A stretch of 64,000 bases of DNA from contig JAPEHQ010000017.1 of assembly GCA_027405735.1 (NCBI GenBank), forward strand, positions 69,501 to 133,500. The letters are read 5' to 3'. How positions within the stretch are numbered: position 1 is the first letter of the stretch; each line of letters begins with the position of its first letter. Shown here one piece after another: positions 24,080-36,356 of the stretch. Origin of the DNA: Mucor racemosus. Lineage: Eukaryota > Mucoromycota > Mucoromycetes > Mucorales > Mucoraceae. Position numbers and translations under genes: made by a program. The notes beneath the pieces are model-generated. The model did not search any database. It was not told where the DNA came from and was given only the letters and a program-made list of their open reading frames with translations.

Positions 24080-25227
24080 TTATTTTTTATAGTTGGCTGC
24101 AATGGTACTTAAAGCAGTTGCAATAGCGGGTAAATACTTTAAATTTTCCAGGTATTTTAGATATTCTAATGGATTTGTCGATGGTGTACCTACTTGTTCT
24201 TGATCTACGTGTGCCTGTGCCTGTGCCTGTGCCTGTGGCTCTGGATCTGGCTCTATGTATTGCTCTTGTGTATTTGCTTCTTCTGTTTGTAAACCATTTT
24301 GCTCCTCCTCGTGTTTTTCTACTTCATCTTTCTCCTCTTTCTCATCTTTCTCCTCTTTCTCCTCTTCCGCTGATATTTCATCAATTGTTCGTTTTTGTCC
24401 ATGTGTTTGTACAGAAATAGGAAATGTGTTTTCATCAATAACATCTTCTTCCTTTGATTTACCACTACTAGCCCAATCCAATCTCTAATTATCATTTTAG
24501 TTACAAGAGCAGGCTATACACGATTTGCAGTAAAATTTACCATGATTTTAATAGCATTATACGCTGCTTCTTCCAATCCATTATTAAACAAGGTTTTCTC
24601 ATCTGCATTTTCAAGATATTCTTCCGAGTATAAATTTTTGTATAAATCAATGAGCTTTTCTACCATGTCTTTGCATGAACGAGCCCGCAATGTACCCAAT
24701 ACATCCTTATCGTGTGAGTTGACAAGATCAGCTAATTCTTGCCATTTTCCCTTGACTTGACCATATCTAGCATTGAAAGGGCGTATAGTCACGTATCCTT
24801 CTAAAAGAATTTGCTTTCTTTCAATAGACCATCTTCCTCTTTTACCGGATTTATCGCTTTCTTTTGCTTTATTCATCTTGTTGCTGTTGCTGTCGTCTTT
24901 TTCGATGCTTTTATCTACTTCATCATCATCTAGTTCGTATTCTTCTTCTTCAGCAGCAACTGAGGTTGTCTCTTCTAAATCATCTGCTGGTGGCGATCTA
25001 TCTTCTTTCTGTTCTGTTGCATCGTTTGGGTTATTTCGCATTTTCCATATATTTTCAATTGCTTCTGAAACTTCAAAACTGGTGTCGTCTTCATTTTCAG
25101 CTGATGATGGTGACGATAAAGTATTGCTGGTTTCTTTTGATTTTTGTTGATCTGGTTTACTGGTATCATCAATTTCACTGTCAGAGTAACTTGATTTTTC
25201 ATTTTGTACCGTATCAATTGATCCCAT
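24080..25227 (-). CDS. Myb/SANT-like acidic protein, probable DNA-binding
   Basis: Two exons, 25227-24541 and 24484-24080, joined by a 56 bp GT-AG intron in phase 0, give 363 aa. A shorter 35 bp intron from a later donor is also possible but unusually small. Residues 1-128 are acidic and Ser-rich (EEEEYELDDDEVDKSIEKDD). Residues about 130-228 form a basic, helical segment beginning KRGRWSIERKQILLEGYVTI, with WQELADLVNSHDKDV and LRARSCKDMVEKLIDLYKNL. This has the W-spacing and helix pattern of a divergent Myb/SANT-like DNA-binding fold. The C-terminal part has a Glu/Lys repeat (EEKEEKDEKEEKDE), an AQAQAQAQA run and a leucine-rich last helix (LEYLKYLENLKYLPAIATAL). The function is inferred from the fold only. 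Confidence 0.7.
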
Positions 25228-25597
25228 TTTACAAACTTTTTAGATAGAAAAAATACAGAAAGTACGCACTTTTAGCGCCCCTTGAGTAAATATTTACGCA
25301 TTTTTGTTCATTTCTGTGATTCAAAAAAGACTGTTGTTGATAGAAATGGTGCAATTGCATTAATCATATCAACAAAAATCTCTCATTCTTGACTTTAGAG
25401 ATTTTTTCTCGAAATTCGTGAAAACAAGAAAAGAACAAAAAGTATGCATAAAATTTCAGAGCGTTTGTAATACATTATAGGTTTTTCTTGACACATTATC
25501 ATTGCTCGTATTTATAGTTCTGGGGGAGGGGGGGAATTGAAAGTTTATTATCTTATATATACATTTTCTATATTCACGTATACAATGTGGCTTTAAA
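25228..25597. other. Short intergenic region
   Basis: The 5' side of the Myb-like gene and the 3' side of the GH81 gene, both minus-strand. AT-rich with a G-run at about 25,522-25,534. No gene seen. Confidence 0.5.
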
Positions 25598-28278
25598 TTA
25601 GGCGTCGACAGATAAAGAAGATTTATCTAATTTCATTGATAATTTCATCTTTCTTGTTTTTTCTTTGATATACTTGGAGAAGGCTAACAATAAAAAAGAT
25701 ATAAGATGCGTGTCCAAATTAAATCTAATGCACTACTTACATCTACGGTAAAAGTTGGGTCTGGTCGCAGCTATATAAAGTGAATATGATCTTGTTTGCC
25801 CATCATCCATAGCTATTTGTCTTAAAATAGGATAAGCTTCAGCAGGGTTGATAGTTGCATAGTTCAAGTAGAGGACACCAGCCCAGGGACTATTAATCGT
25901 AGGTGCTACTGTTGCTAATTTCTGATCCCATTCTTGAGAAACAAATTCAGGAGTACGCATATAGTCTGCCAAGATAGGCGTCATTGGAAGCTGTTGAATA
26001 CCATGAATATATTCCAGATATCTTCCAAAATAAGTTGTCTGTATAAAATATTAGTGAGTATATAAAAATATACTATCGATTTCTTTCTTTATACTTGCAT
26101 AATCTGCTTTTTGCTCAAAGAAAATTCCGACAACCTTATTCTTTACCATATCCTTTGGCCTATTATTATTGTCATCCAACATCCAGAAATATTCATAGGT
26201 AGTTCTTTTAGTAACAGCTAATTGAAGATTAGCTAAATCTTGCATGTCCTTGTTTTTAGTAGCGAGGCCCCAAAGTTTAACACCCCAATAGAAGTTTACA
26301 GACTAAATGATGATGAGAACATTAGCTTCAACATGTACTCGAACAACAACAATAATATCCCAAAAATACCTCAGGTACAGATTCTTGATCTCTACCGTCT
26401 AATGCACCATCTACTTTGATACCACCAGCCCAACTGTGGCCTGCAAACCAATCCCAATTTCTGAATTGTGCAAAGTAAGCATCATTTTCAACAGGGTTAT
26501 TTACATCACGAATGAGAGTTTCAGTCCAAGCTTTTAATTCTTGAGCTCTCCAAGAGGGATCTAGATGATGAATAATAGCAGCTACAGAAAAGCTCCATTA
26601 GTATATATTTGCATATAGCCGTTGAATTATTGATCTACCTGTTACTACAAAGTATCCTTGATGATAATGATGGTCATTATAGTACGAATGACCAAATGCA
26701 GCGTCTTTGTTTCCAGTACCACCCATAACGACAGGAAGACCATCACGAGATACAATACCCTTATAAACAGTGTCATAACGGAAGGGATCTTGTTGGCGGT
26801 TTTCCAAGTAAGGTATAAAAGCTTGTTTCAACTTGTCCAAAGCAGTTTGTGCCAATTCAGGATTGCGTAATCCAGTAATGTCTGGTTCATTCAATACAAG
26901 AGCTGTAAGAGCGACCTTTTGAAGACCTTTACCAGAAAAGTAATTATCACCACGCTGTGTATGTTCTGTGTAATTACTTTCTACATCAACAGCAAGTTGT
27001 TGTAAGATTTCATTTTTAGTAGAGCCTTCGGGTGAAGGTCTTTCAGGAAACCATTCTGTACGACTAAGATCTGATTCTTGAAGTGTCCATTGGTCTCCAA
27101 TGACAGCTTGCATGGCGCCTTTTGAACTTGATTGTAATTTAAGGTCTGTCTTTTGGACAGAATGTAATGAGAAACTCTTTAAATGATGAGGATAAGCATA
27201 AGTGAGTAAAGATTTAGAAGTATCTCCTGCCTTGTGCCATTCAATGGTATATTTGGATCTAAAAAAAAAAAAAAAAAAAAATTAATCACAATACCTAATG
27301 TATATAAATATTCATTATACTTGCCCATCTTTACTGGTATCAATGCTTCCTCCTGTTGCCCAAACACCGTGATGTGCGTCAAGTATAGCTTCATCTTTTT
27401 CAGATGGCAACTTTGCAATTTGAAGCACACCATTGTATTTGCCTGAAGCTACCAGATTATTCATGTCCCGTTTTGTCAATGTGATGGCATCATTTAATGC
27501 ATAAATCAAATAAGTACTTGTAGGATTATCATTGAAAGATATCTTGAACTTTTTGCCAGTGTAAACATCACCATTTACTTGATCTGCAGTAACACTGATA
27601 ATAGCATGTTGTGTAAAGAATTGGGGGGTTAAATTATGGTATTCAGCAGTAATAAAAGATTGGCCCCTAACGATAGGAAAATTGACATTGCCGTCGCTAC
27701 CGGTCAAACGTAAATTAGCACTAAACTGGCTCCAGCTGGTAACTAAAGGTTCTGGTGCCTTATTCCATTCTTGAGCAGTGATACGGATATCTACAACTAC
27801 ACCATTGATAATATAGCCGGCAGGAGAAGGTGGAATGTTGTTCATAGCTGGATAAGATCCAATTACCTGATATTTTTATAGTATTATTAGTATAATTTAA
27901 AATGAATGTATGTTGCATGTTATATATGTATACTTTATCATGAGGCTGAGAGATTGATAAGCCAGGATTACCACCAAAATCATCTAGTAATCTTAAAATA
28001 TATGGATCTGGAGTAGTAGGTGCTAAATTGTTAACACTAGGGTAAAATAAGTTGCTAATCCAAGACGATGTAGGCACAACTGTCTTGAAATTTGGATCTG
28101 CATAAACTGGAGGAAAAGGATGCTCAATAATTGGGAATACAGATGGAGGTGATGGAAGTGAAGCATCAATAGGGTATAGTAAATGTTCAGACTTTTTCAT
28201 GGCATGTGCAAAATTACTACTGCTACCACTACACAACAAGATACTTGCAGTAAGCGCTAAGCTTACCGAAAGTTTCAT
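25598..28278 (-). CDS. Secreted GH81 endo-beta-1,3-glucanase
   Basis: Endo-1,3-beta-glucanase of family GH81 (Eng1/Acf2 type), acting on wall or environmental beta-1,3-glucan. Seven exons: 28278-27934, 27866-27325, 27258-26639, 26581-26370, 26302-26099, 26038-25741, 25683-25598, giving 768 aa. [18 protein letters not shown] is a signal peptide. GH81 landmarks are [20 protein letters not shown], the beta-sandwich region, [36 protein letters not shown] with a candidate catalytic Asp (about 546), and QESVPESVNFYWG with candidate catalytic Glu residues (about 569/573). [19 protein letters not shown] follows. Introns 2 and 5 only keep frame if the donor is GCAAGT, i.e. GC-AG introns; the others are GT-AG. 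The C-terminal 30 residues are basic and unassigned. Confidence 0.93.
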
Positions 28279-28480
28279 TTTATAATAAGTAAAAGAAGTA
28301 TGTGTACATGAGCTCTTTTTTTTTATATCAAGTATTTTATACATTCCCTTATTTTTTAGTTTATCTATTATAAAAGATCGAGACAACAGTTCATTTACAT
28401 ACATATTTGAATATTTTAATTGAAACTTCATTTCATAAAAAGTATGCATGTGTTAACAAGTATTTACAAAAGTATTATTA

Positions 28481-29879
28481 TTATTCTTCTAAAACATCTT
28501 TCAGTTTAGCATTCGCTGAACCACGTTTCTTTGGTAATGGTGTATTTTCAGAAGGTTTCCAACCGATCTATAAAGGGTTTTTTTCTTTTTGTCAGTACTT
28601 GAAAATATACACTTTTTCAACAAAACACTTACAAGATAAATAATGGAAAATGTAGCAGGAATACTACCATCGGGATTACCATGCAATTCTATACACGCAA
28701 TAAAACATGAATAAACAAAGTTTTTATAAGTTATATAATCAGATTTACCTTTATAGATTGATGCTGCTGCCAAAAGTGTATCTCTTTTCAGAAATGGCCG
28801 TCTATCCATACAAATAATAAACATTAGAATTCAAAAAATAAACAAACTTGATAGACTCTACTAACCTCGTTAAAACAGAATTACTCTCTCCCATAGCTCT
28901 GAGATCTTGCATCAATTCAAATGCACTTGGATAATTTACTTGAATTTCATCTACATCTACAGTGGTTAATGTAAAGCCTGCACGAGTCAAAATGCGAGAC
29001 ATATCACTTGAATCTAGATATTATTTCATTAGATAACTCAAATAAAACTTGTTGTTGATTTTCAAAACATACCAGCCATAGGTGATATACGTGGTGAAAT
29101 GCCGCTTTCTCTTTCTACTTCGGCTAATTGTAAAGATGTTCTCAATTCAAATAAAGTATCTCCACCAAACATGGCTCCAATAAACACACCATCAGGCTTT
29201 AAAGAGTTTTTGATCTGAATCAATGCACCAGGTAAGTCATTCACCCAATTTAAAGACAAACTACTAACAACTGCATCTAATGAATTTTCTGCAAAGGGTA
29301 AATTTTCTTCATCCACGACTTGTCTCTCAACATGAACTGTATATATCAAAAAAGAAAAAAAAAGAAATGTCAGTGCCTATTTGTAACCAGTTGTATATAT
29401 CCATGTTTACCATCATAAGGGACATCTATATCCCGATTCAATGATTTCTCTAAGTGAATACAAGCACTTTAATATCTTGCAAAGACTAAAGTTTTTTCCA
29501 TTATTATTTACCTGACATGTCACACATAATCAGCTTCTTCATCATGTCTTTTGTAGCGTGCTTTACAATATGTCCACATCCTGAACCCAAATCTACGACT
29601 GTATCAAAATCTCGATTGATATCCTATTTCAAATTTCTTTTTAGTATTTAGCCTATAAAAGTATATAATATAAAGTTTTACCAATAATCTATCTGCCACA
29701 CGGGCTGCTATTTCGTCTTTGAGATAATCTACCGTACGACTTTCTTCTGCATTCATTGCAGCCCGATCTTTTTGAAGCTTTTTTGCTTCGCGATTAAACA
29801 CATTAAATGCTTGTGGTGTTGTAGCATAATTTCTTTGAGCATTCGTTCGAATTGATTGTCGAACAATGCTAGTAAACAT
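28481..29879 (-). CDS. NDUFAF5: NDUFAF5-like mitochondrial complex I assembly factor
   Basis: SAM-dependent methyltransferase-fold protein of the NDUFAF5 (C20orf7) family, which hydroxylates an arginine of the complex I subunit NDUFS7 during assembly. Eight exons: 29879-29682, 29623-29512, 29449-29411, 29336-29073, 29013-28866, 28801-28749, 28688-28633, 28567-28481, giving 318 aa. The N-terminus [20 protein letters not shown] is a mitochondrial presequence, followed by the family signature [17 protein letters not shown]-binding motif I is VVDLGSGCG (about 75-83). [20 protein letters not shown] and [20 protein letters not shown] are the typical post-I and loop regions. [15 protein letters not shown] is family-typical. 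The last exon encodes [18 protein letters not shown]. All introns are GT-AG and in frame. Confidence 0.92.
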
Positions 29880-29931
29880 GATGAAAGTGTAATGTAAGGT
29901 ATAAAAGATTCAAAAATCCGGGGGTGCTTGG

Positions 29932-29962
<31 letters not shown>

Positions 29963-30559
29963 GGATGGCTGAGGTGGGGAGGAGAAGGAGGAGGAGGAGG
30001 AGAACGAAAAAGTATACACCCTACTACACTAAAATTTCAATCTCTACAAGCGAATTCAACTATTGAATTAATTTCATATTTTGCAGTGCAAATGATTGAA
30101 AAAATACTGGAATTTTACCTGTAAGGGGATGTTTGATTACTTTTGAAGGATTAGCAAAATTAGCAGCTCAAAAAAGTATAATTAGCATTTATAAATAATT
30201 TGCTTATTTATCACTAATGTACTTGTCGTATTTGCTAATTTCTCTATTGATATGACTCCCATAAATGTCATGCAGTAGCAGATGAGAATATTACTTTATC
30301 ATTATCATGAAAATTTCGGCTACCAAGCCTCCGTGTAGTTATATCGTATTTCCGATTTGTTCATGTGTTGCTATTTATGTCCTACAAACAAAAAGTAGTA
30401 AGCAAACACTTGCTCTTTTAGAAGTTTGGCAGAAGTGTTACACCATCCAAGAGGTATAGTAAGTTATATATAAACCTTACAGGAACAGGGTAACTGAGCA
30501 ATTCCGTTTTAGCCTCTTTTCTTCCTCTATTCCTCTCTTCTTGTTCCTAAACCCAAACA
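29880..30559. other. Divergent promoter region, purine-rich tract
   Basis: Lies between NDUFAF5 (minus) and the CYSTM gene (plus). Contains a T run (about 29,943-29,962) directly followed by a G/A-only tract with GGA repeats (about 29,970-30,006). A CT-rich leader (about 30,505-30,545) precedes the CYSTM start. No gene. Confidence 0.55.
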
Positions 30560-30925
30560 ATGTCTCAGCCTTATTACAATCAACAACCAGGAGGTGATCC
30601 AGGACAATACTATAGTGCCCCTCCACAAGGTCAACAAGGCTATTATCAACCAGCGTAAGCACATGTGGCAATTTATGCCAAGATTATACATTAGGCTAAA
30701 TGGCAGTTGCTCATTTCATATATATAAATATTTTATAGACCCCCTCCACAAACTATTATTGTTCAACAAGAAAGACCTCAAGAAAGTGATCATTCTTGTT
30801 GTTGGGGATGGTAAGAGATTAGTTATGGTTTTAATGGGGTTAGAGAAACAAAGAAAAAAACTAATTGTTGCATGTATAGTTTGGTAGCAATGTGTATTTG
30901 CTGTGCCCTAGATGAGATATGTTAA
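30560..30925 (+). CDS. CYSTM-domain microprotein
   Basis: 70 aa from three exons, 30560-30654, 30739-30810, 30880-30925, with GT-AG introns. The N-terminal half is Q/P/Y/G-rich (MSQPYYNQQPGGDPGQYYSA). The C-terminal end, HSCCWGCLVAMCICCALDEI followed by a last Cys, is the cysteine-rich tail-anchor module (CYSTM), with the cysteines and the terminal LDE in the expected places. CYSTM proteins are small membrane-associated stress-tolerance proteins in eukaryotes; the biochemical role is not defined. The gene is too short and too split to appear as a long ORF. The start is the first ATG after a pyrimidine-rich leader. Confidence 0.88.
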
Positions 30926-31676
30926 CATACAAATCTTCCCCTTTTTTTTTGTCTGATACAAGTATTAAAATCAGAACAATTAGAACGCCAAGGCAATAAA
31001 GATTCCTTTTGTTTTGTACAAAGTTTTTATGGCAGTTGCAATTTCTCTAAAGATGTGTACCTGAAATTCGAGTAAAATACTAGATTATATTGGAAATAAA
31101 ATGATCGTTTGAGAAGGATATTTATTACTTTGCTACAAATTAAAAAATATATCAATATACTACATACAAAACATAATGCATCTAAAAAAAAGCAACTACT
31201 CTATTTGTCTATAGGTTGTTTATAAAAACCCTTTAAATATGTACACTTTTTTATCGATCAAAACGGGTGACCGTGCTTAGCATATGTATAAATCAACTTT
31301 CTACCGTATGAGAACGCCAAGTCTCATTGAACAGCACATACATAGTCTAATGCATCATATGATGAAAAAAATATAATGTGTTTCAAGATGCTTTGAAGTG
31401 AAGAATGTTATCATTAGTTTTTTCAATATTGTTGTATGACAATCATTGTAGTACATCCTCTATGTATGTTGAATCTTAAAACCCCTCTTTTTTTCTTTTT
31501 TTTTCGCTGGCTTTCTCTCTCTCTCTCTCTCTTTTTCTCTTTCTCTCTCTTTCTCTCTCTTTCTCTAATTTTCTTTGTCTTGTTGCTCCTCTTATTTTCT
31601 TTATTTTACCCAGGCTATACAAACTTTATAAATATTCGTATTCGACACTTTTTTTTTTCTTTCGTAATCATTTATC
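30926..31676 (+). promoter_or_regulatory. CYSTM 3' flank and VTS1 upstream region
   Basis: 750 bp without a gene. The last 170 bp form a strong pyrimidine leader, with a TC microsatellite about 31,510-31,566 and T-rich tracts up to the VTS1 start. This is a common core-promoter or 5' UTR style in these fungi. Earlier sequence is plain AT-rich. Confidence 0.5.
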
Positions 31677-34047
31677 ATGTCTTCTTTTCAACGAAGATTT
31701 TCATCTCTTTTGAGTCCCGATAATTCATCACCTTCTCAATCGTCAAAATCAGCTTCATCTTCAACATCGAATAATTTATCACCAGAAATGGCTTTATTCA
31801 ACTCTAAAAGTAGTGGTAATAATATACGTCTTTCAGCAACAGATCGTCATCATCAAAGACCTGTATCCGAGATTTTAAAACCTGAGAATTTTATTTCTCC
31901 TGAAAGTAAAGTTAAAATTTTTATCTTCTTGATCCCACATCTTAATCTCTATTTTTTTAAAGCTCAAGTACTTGACAAATGGTTTGAGGACTTACAGCAA
32001 TACGAAAGTAGCCTAGAATCGATGGCCACAGCTAGTCTAGACCCCAAGTATAAAGAAGAAGTACAACATGTTGATCAATGGTTTCGGTACCTGAATGAAG
32101 CGGAGCGTACTGCAACAATTTATACTCTTCTTCAACATTCAACTCAGGTCCAGATAAGATTTTTCATTACTGTCTTGCAACAAATGGATAAAAATGACCC
32201 TGTTGGTGCCTTATTATCACCAGCACATCCAGAAAAAGGTAAATTATAATACAATGTGGATATATTCCTTTTCTAACATTGTAAAACAAGTCGATATGCA
32301 GGCACAATTAACAGGAGCTATGAAGAAGGCTGAATTAGAAGCCAGTCAGAAATTACTTTCTGTATTACCATATCAAACAGGTCAAGTTATTGCTAGACCA
32401 AATGCAAACGCTATTAGACGCCATCAAATTGATAGACATTCATTTGCTTTGGGTGATACTGAAGAATATGATCGTCTTTTTTCAAGAATTCCTGGCGATT
32501 ATATGAGAAATCAGAATGGAAATTTTTTGAAAGATACTAATAATCTCCAACAACAAAGAGGAATTTTTGATCATCATACATCTAGTAATCGACCCAAGTC
32601 GGTCATTGAGGGTAATAATGACCTCTCATCTATTTTTCACAATGATTGGTCTTATGGAGGTTTTGGTAGTGGTCATTCCCAACATCACCAGCAACAGCAA
32701 CAACAACAGAGTCGAAATACTGTAGGCGCTAACCGACCAAAATCAGCTGATATTTCGAATTGGTCATTTGGAATTACTTCTTCAGTTAGTTCAAAAAGTG
32801 TTCGTGATAGCAGTAAGGATTCATTAGCTTCTCCTTGGTCAGGTCTCTCTCCAACCGTAGCCACATTTGGTGAAAAACAGCAGCAGCAGCAACAGCAGCA
32901 ACAACAACAGCAATTACATCAACATCAGCAGAACACAATGACATCCGAGATGGATCAGCAGCTATCAATGATGGCTAATAATTGGAGCTTGGGAGGAAAT
33001 GGCGGTGGTATCAATGGTATCAATGGCAACAATAGATCTTCAATTATCTTGAGTGACGATACGAATGGATTTAGACGACGAGCAACAGCAATAAATAGAA
33101 CCAGTATTCCAGGCACAGTACCTGAAACAGCAGATGAACATCTATCAAAGCATCATGTGCAATCACCACCTACGACACCTGCACCTGCTATCATTAGTAA
33201 TAATCCAACCAATATTGTGTTATCTTTATATGATGAATCTGCTACTGCGCCTTCAACCTCTACTCAGTTATTTGGAAATGGTAATGCAGAAGTAAGCAAC
33301 ACTCCATATTATATGGCACAACAGCAACAGCAGCAACAACAAACCCCTTCTCATAATGAATCGCCTGTACCTTCACAATCCAGTTCCATGAGTTTATTTA
33401 ATATCACTAATACACGCAATGCTCCCCAAACACCAAAGCAGCATAACTATGGTCAATTTTTGAACCCAAATGACCGTGTTGCTACTAATGATTCGGTCGA
33501 AACTGGTTATTATAGTGATCATAGTGACACTTCTAATAGAAGTAATGGGTCCAAATCAAATCACAACAAGAAAAAAATTAATAGTAATACACATTATGCA
33601 GGAAATAATGTCTCTAATGGAGGGTATTACAATAGCAATGCACCAAGAAATGGAGCTGGCAGTGGCAATGCAAAAGACAAAAAGAATATAGATGTCGTTG
33701 ATATGAATTTATTAGAAGGTATGCTTTGTAAATGTTTAGCCAGAAGTGGTTGTTGACTTTTTTTTTTTTTATTTGGTAGATGTTCCTGCTTGGCTCAGGA
33801 GTCTTCGTTTGCATAAATATAACCCGATTTTCGAAACCATGAAATGGCAGGAAATGTTAAAAATGGATGATGAAGCTCTACTTAATAAAGGTGTAGCAGC
33901 TTTAGGCGCTAGGCGCAAATTGTTGAAAGTTTTTGATCAGGTCAAAGCTCATTGTAGCGCAAATGTAAGTTCGTAGCTGTAAACAACTCATATATAGTAT
34001 ATTCGTACTAAATGTTAAATCTTTTATATTAGGATATCACTTTTTAA
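31677..34047 (+). CDS. VTS1: SAM-domain RNA-binding protein VTS1/Smaug
   Basis: Post-transcriptional regulator of the Vts1/Smaug family; the SAM domain binds CNGG-type hairpin loops and recruits deadenylase. Exons 31677-31905, 31963-32238, 32291-33718, 33780-33964, 34033-34047 give 710 aa. The N-terminal part contains the conserved helical domain after a Ser-rich leader: [59 protein letters not shown]. The middle is disordered, Asn/Ser-rich, with CAG-encoded polyQ runs (around 32,690 and 32,878) that may vary in length. The SAM domain is at about 645-705 ([39 protein letters not shown]). The first intron is 57 bp and in frame, so the reading frame stays open through it. The final 15-nt exon (DITF stop) is chosen from a strong GTAAGT donor and in-phase acceptor. 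Confidence 0.9.
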
Positions 34048-34384
34048 ACACTTTTCTATTTTTAAAATCTACGTACAACAACATATTCAACTAAATCCAA
34101 TTCATTTTTTTTTTTTTTCTTGACAAGCATGATCAGGCTTTTAAGTTATTTCATAATATTATTTGATACTAAGTTTAATACACTTCAATACAAAATAATG
34201 GTTTTTTATCCCCGTGCGAGGCAAAACAGAATATTTGGTTCCTGATAAGAATCTTAGGTTATCAATACGGTTAATATAGATAAAGCAGCACTTTTAAACT
34301 ATTATAATTACATGCATAATTTTGATAATCAAATTATCAAGTTTGGTAGATATATTTAGATTAAATTTATTGAATATGAAAGCT
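34048..34384. other. Convergent 3' flanks of VTS1 and CDC4
   Basis: AT-rich spacer between two facing genes, with a T run near 34,107-34,118. Nothing else seen. Confidence 0.5.
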
Positions 34385-36226
34385 TTATCTAGGAGGAACA
34401 CCAAAATCTAACATTTGAAATGATGTCTTTTCTTGACTAAATTTTAAAAATACTTTTTAACTACAAAGATTAATAGTAAAAAGAATAAAAAAAAAAAACT
34501 TACTTGTGAATGGCAACTATGCATTTACTCTTGTTGAATGTAACCCACCAAACACCTTTGACATCACTTACCAAATCGTAGAGAAACCTACCAGTTTTAA
34601 TATCCCACATTTTCAGTCCACCTTCAGAACCTGATATCACCTTTTCATCGTCATGCTTAAAGCAAGTAATAGCACCTTCATGTCCATGTTTACCAGCTAA
34701 TACATGCTCACATACACCTGTATCAGGATTCCAAACACGCAAAGTTCTGTCAGCAGCAGCACTGACTAAATGTTGACGGGTGAGTCCAAGTAAGCCAACT
34801 AGAATAGAGTGGCCATCTAATTTGTGTAGGCATTCGCCTGTAATCAAATCCCAAACATAGATGGTACTATCCATACTGCCGCTCATGCATTGTTGTCTCA
34901 ATGGGTCAATGACTACAGAGTACACATTACTTGTATGTCCTTCCATACGATGTATCATTCGTCCTGTTTCTAAATTCCAAACAGCAACTGTATTATCGTA
35001 ACTCCCACTAACTAAAGTATTTCCATGAGCTGCAATTGACCGAACTGAATTAGTGTGGCCAACAAGCAAGAATTTGAACCATGGATTGGCCCCTTCACCT
35101 ACATAATGTTCAGCTTTTACTTCGACATCAGGTAAATTCCAAACACGAATAGAGAAATCTCGGGACCCAGTTACAATTAATGGTTGACTAGGCTCTAATT
35201 TACCATTTATCTCAACTGGCATAACGATTAACAAGCACCGAACAGTTGAAGTATGGCCCTTGAATATATGTGTGCATTTACGCTCACGCATGTTCCAGAC
35301 ACGCACAGTACGATCAATGGAACCACTCACTAATGTGTTATCTACATATTGCAAAGCCCATACACCACCACCATGACCATCTAATTGATATACTTGAGAA
35401 GGATCATTTGTATTGTAAATATTAATCATGGCATCGGTAGCACCACTGACAATTTTATCTTCATCAAATTGTAAACAAGTTACAATGTTGTCAGTATGTC
35501 CTTGGAATTCTGTGCGTTTAAATCGGCCTTTCTTCCAGTTGAGTTGTAATGTATATTGATATTTGTAATGGTCTTTAAAAGCCTTGGTTGAATGGGTTGA
35601 TGGTAAATCAAAACCGTCTTTTTCTAGCAAGCGTTGCCATGTATTTTTATCGCCATCGATAATATGTTGCCATATTTTACTAACACGTGAGGCTGTGCAT
35701 AAGGACTGAACGTCCAAATAACTAATCACTTGAAGTTTGAGTTCATATGGTAAAGAGGCCAAAAAATCTCGTTTAAGTATGGGTATGATGAGGGAATTAA
35801 GCAACTGTAAAGTATTAACATTTGAACGCTTCAACAAGTGAAATAAAGTGGTAGATTGATTATGAGGTGATAAAGACTCAAACTCCTTTGTTAGTTGAGG
35901 AAGGTTCTGAATAGCTTCCAATACCTTTGGAATAGGTGAAGATGAAGGAAATGACGTTTGATGATATGTAGCCTGTTGTTGTTGCTGTAGATTGTATTGG
36001 TTTATATTTTCATATATATTCTATAAAAAGAGTGATTAGTAAGGTAAACTACAATGTTTATATTCTAAAATATATTTACTTGTGAGAGATACTGAGGGGG
36101 TATGGTTGCATTTGTTAGAGGATATTGTTGGTTTTTAGGAGGGGAATAAGAAGGATTATTTTCATCAGATTCAATAGTTATTTGTACAATAGAAGCAGAA
36201 GGTTTCTGTTGTTGATTTTCTGGCAT
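34385..36226 (-). CDS. CDC4: F-box/WD40 SCF substrate receptor (CDC4/FBXW7)
   Basis: Substrate-recognition subunit of an SCF ubiquitin ligase that binds phosphodegrons of cell-cycle regulators. Exons 36226-36080, 36020-34504 and a 52-nt last exon 34436-34385 give 571 aa. The N-terminal 80 residues are Q/P-rich. The F-box is at about 135-180 (FLASLPYELKLQVISYLDVQ). WD40 repeats run from about 222 to the end: FQGHTDNIVTCLQFD, LDGHGGGVWALQYVDNTLVS, FKGHTSTVRCLL with a charged insert, LVGHTNSVRSIAAHGNTLVS, MEGHTSNVYSVV, LDGHSILVGLLGL and a KHGHEGAITCF blade. Long-ORF reading stops at 34,500. However, a GTAAGT donor there joins in frame to NQEKTSFQMLDFGVPPR, which restores the usual closing strand (LDF). 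It follows the CK2 gene on the same strand, 130 bp away. Confidence 0.93.
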
Positions 36227-36356
36227 ATTTACAATTTTATTTTTCTGTAGAATCAAGAAGAAAGAAGGAAAAAAGACTATGAAAAGTTACCCTTATTTAT
36301 TAATGTTACAAAAAAAAAAAAAATTTATGTCTCAGCCTTTGAATGAGGTTTTATTG

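Noticed and set aside
24169..25247. Several plus-strand frames opposite the Myb-like gene
   Set aside because: They are antisense shadows of Glu/Asp/Ser-rich coding sequence, giving Ser/Leu/Phe-rich peptides without domains.
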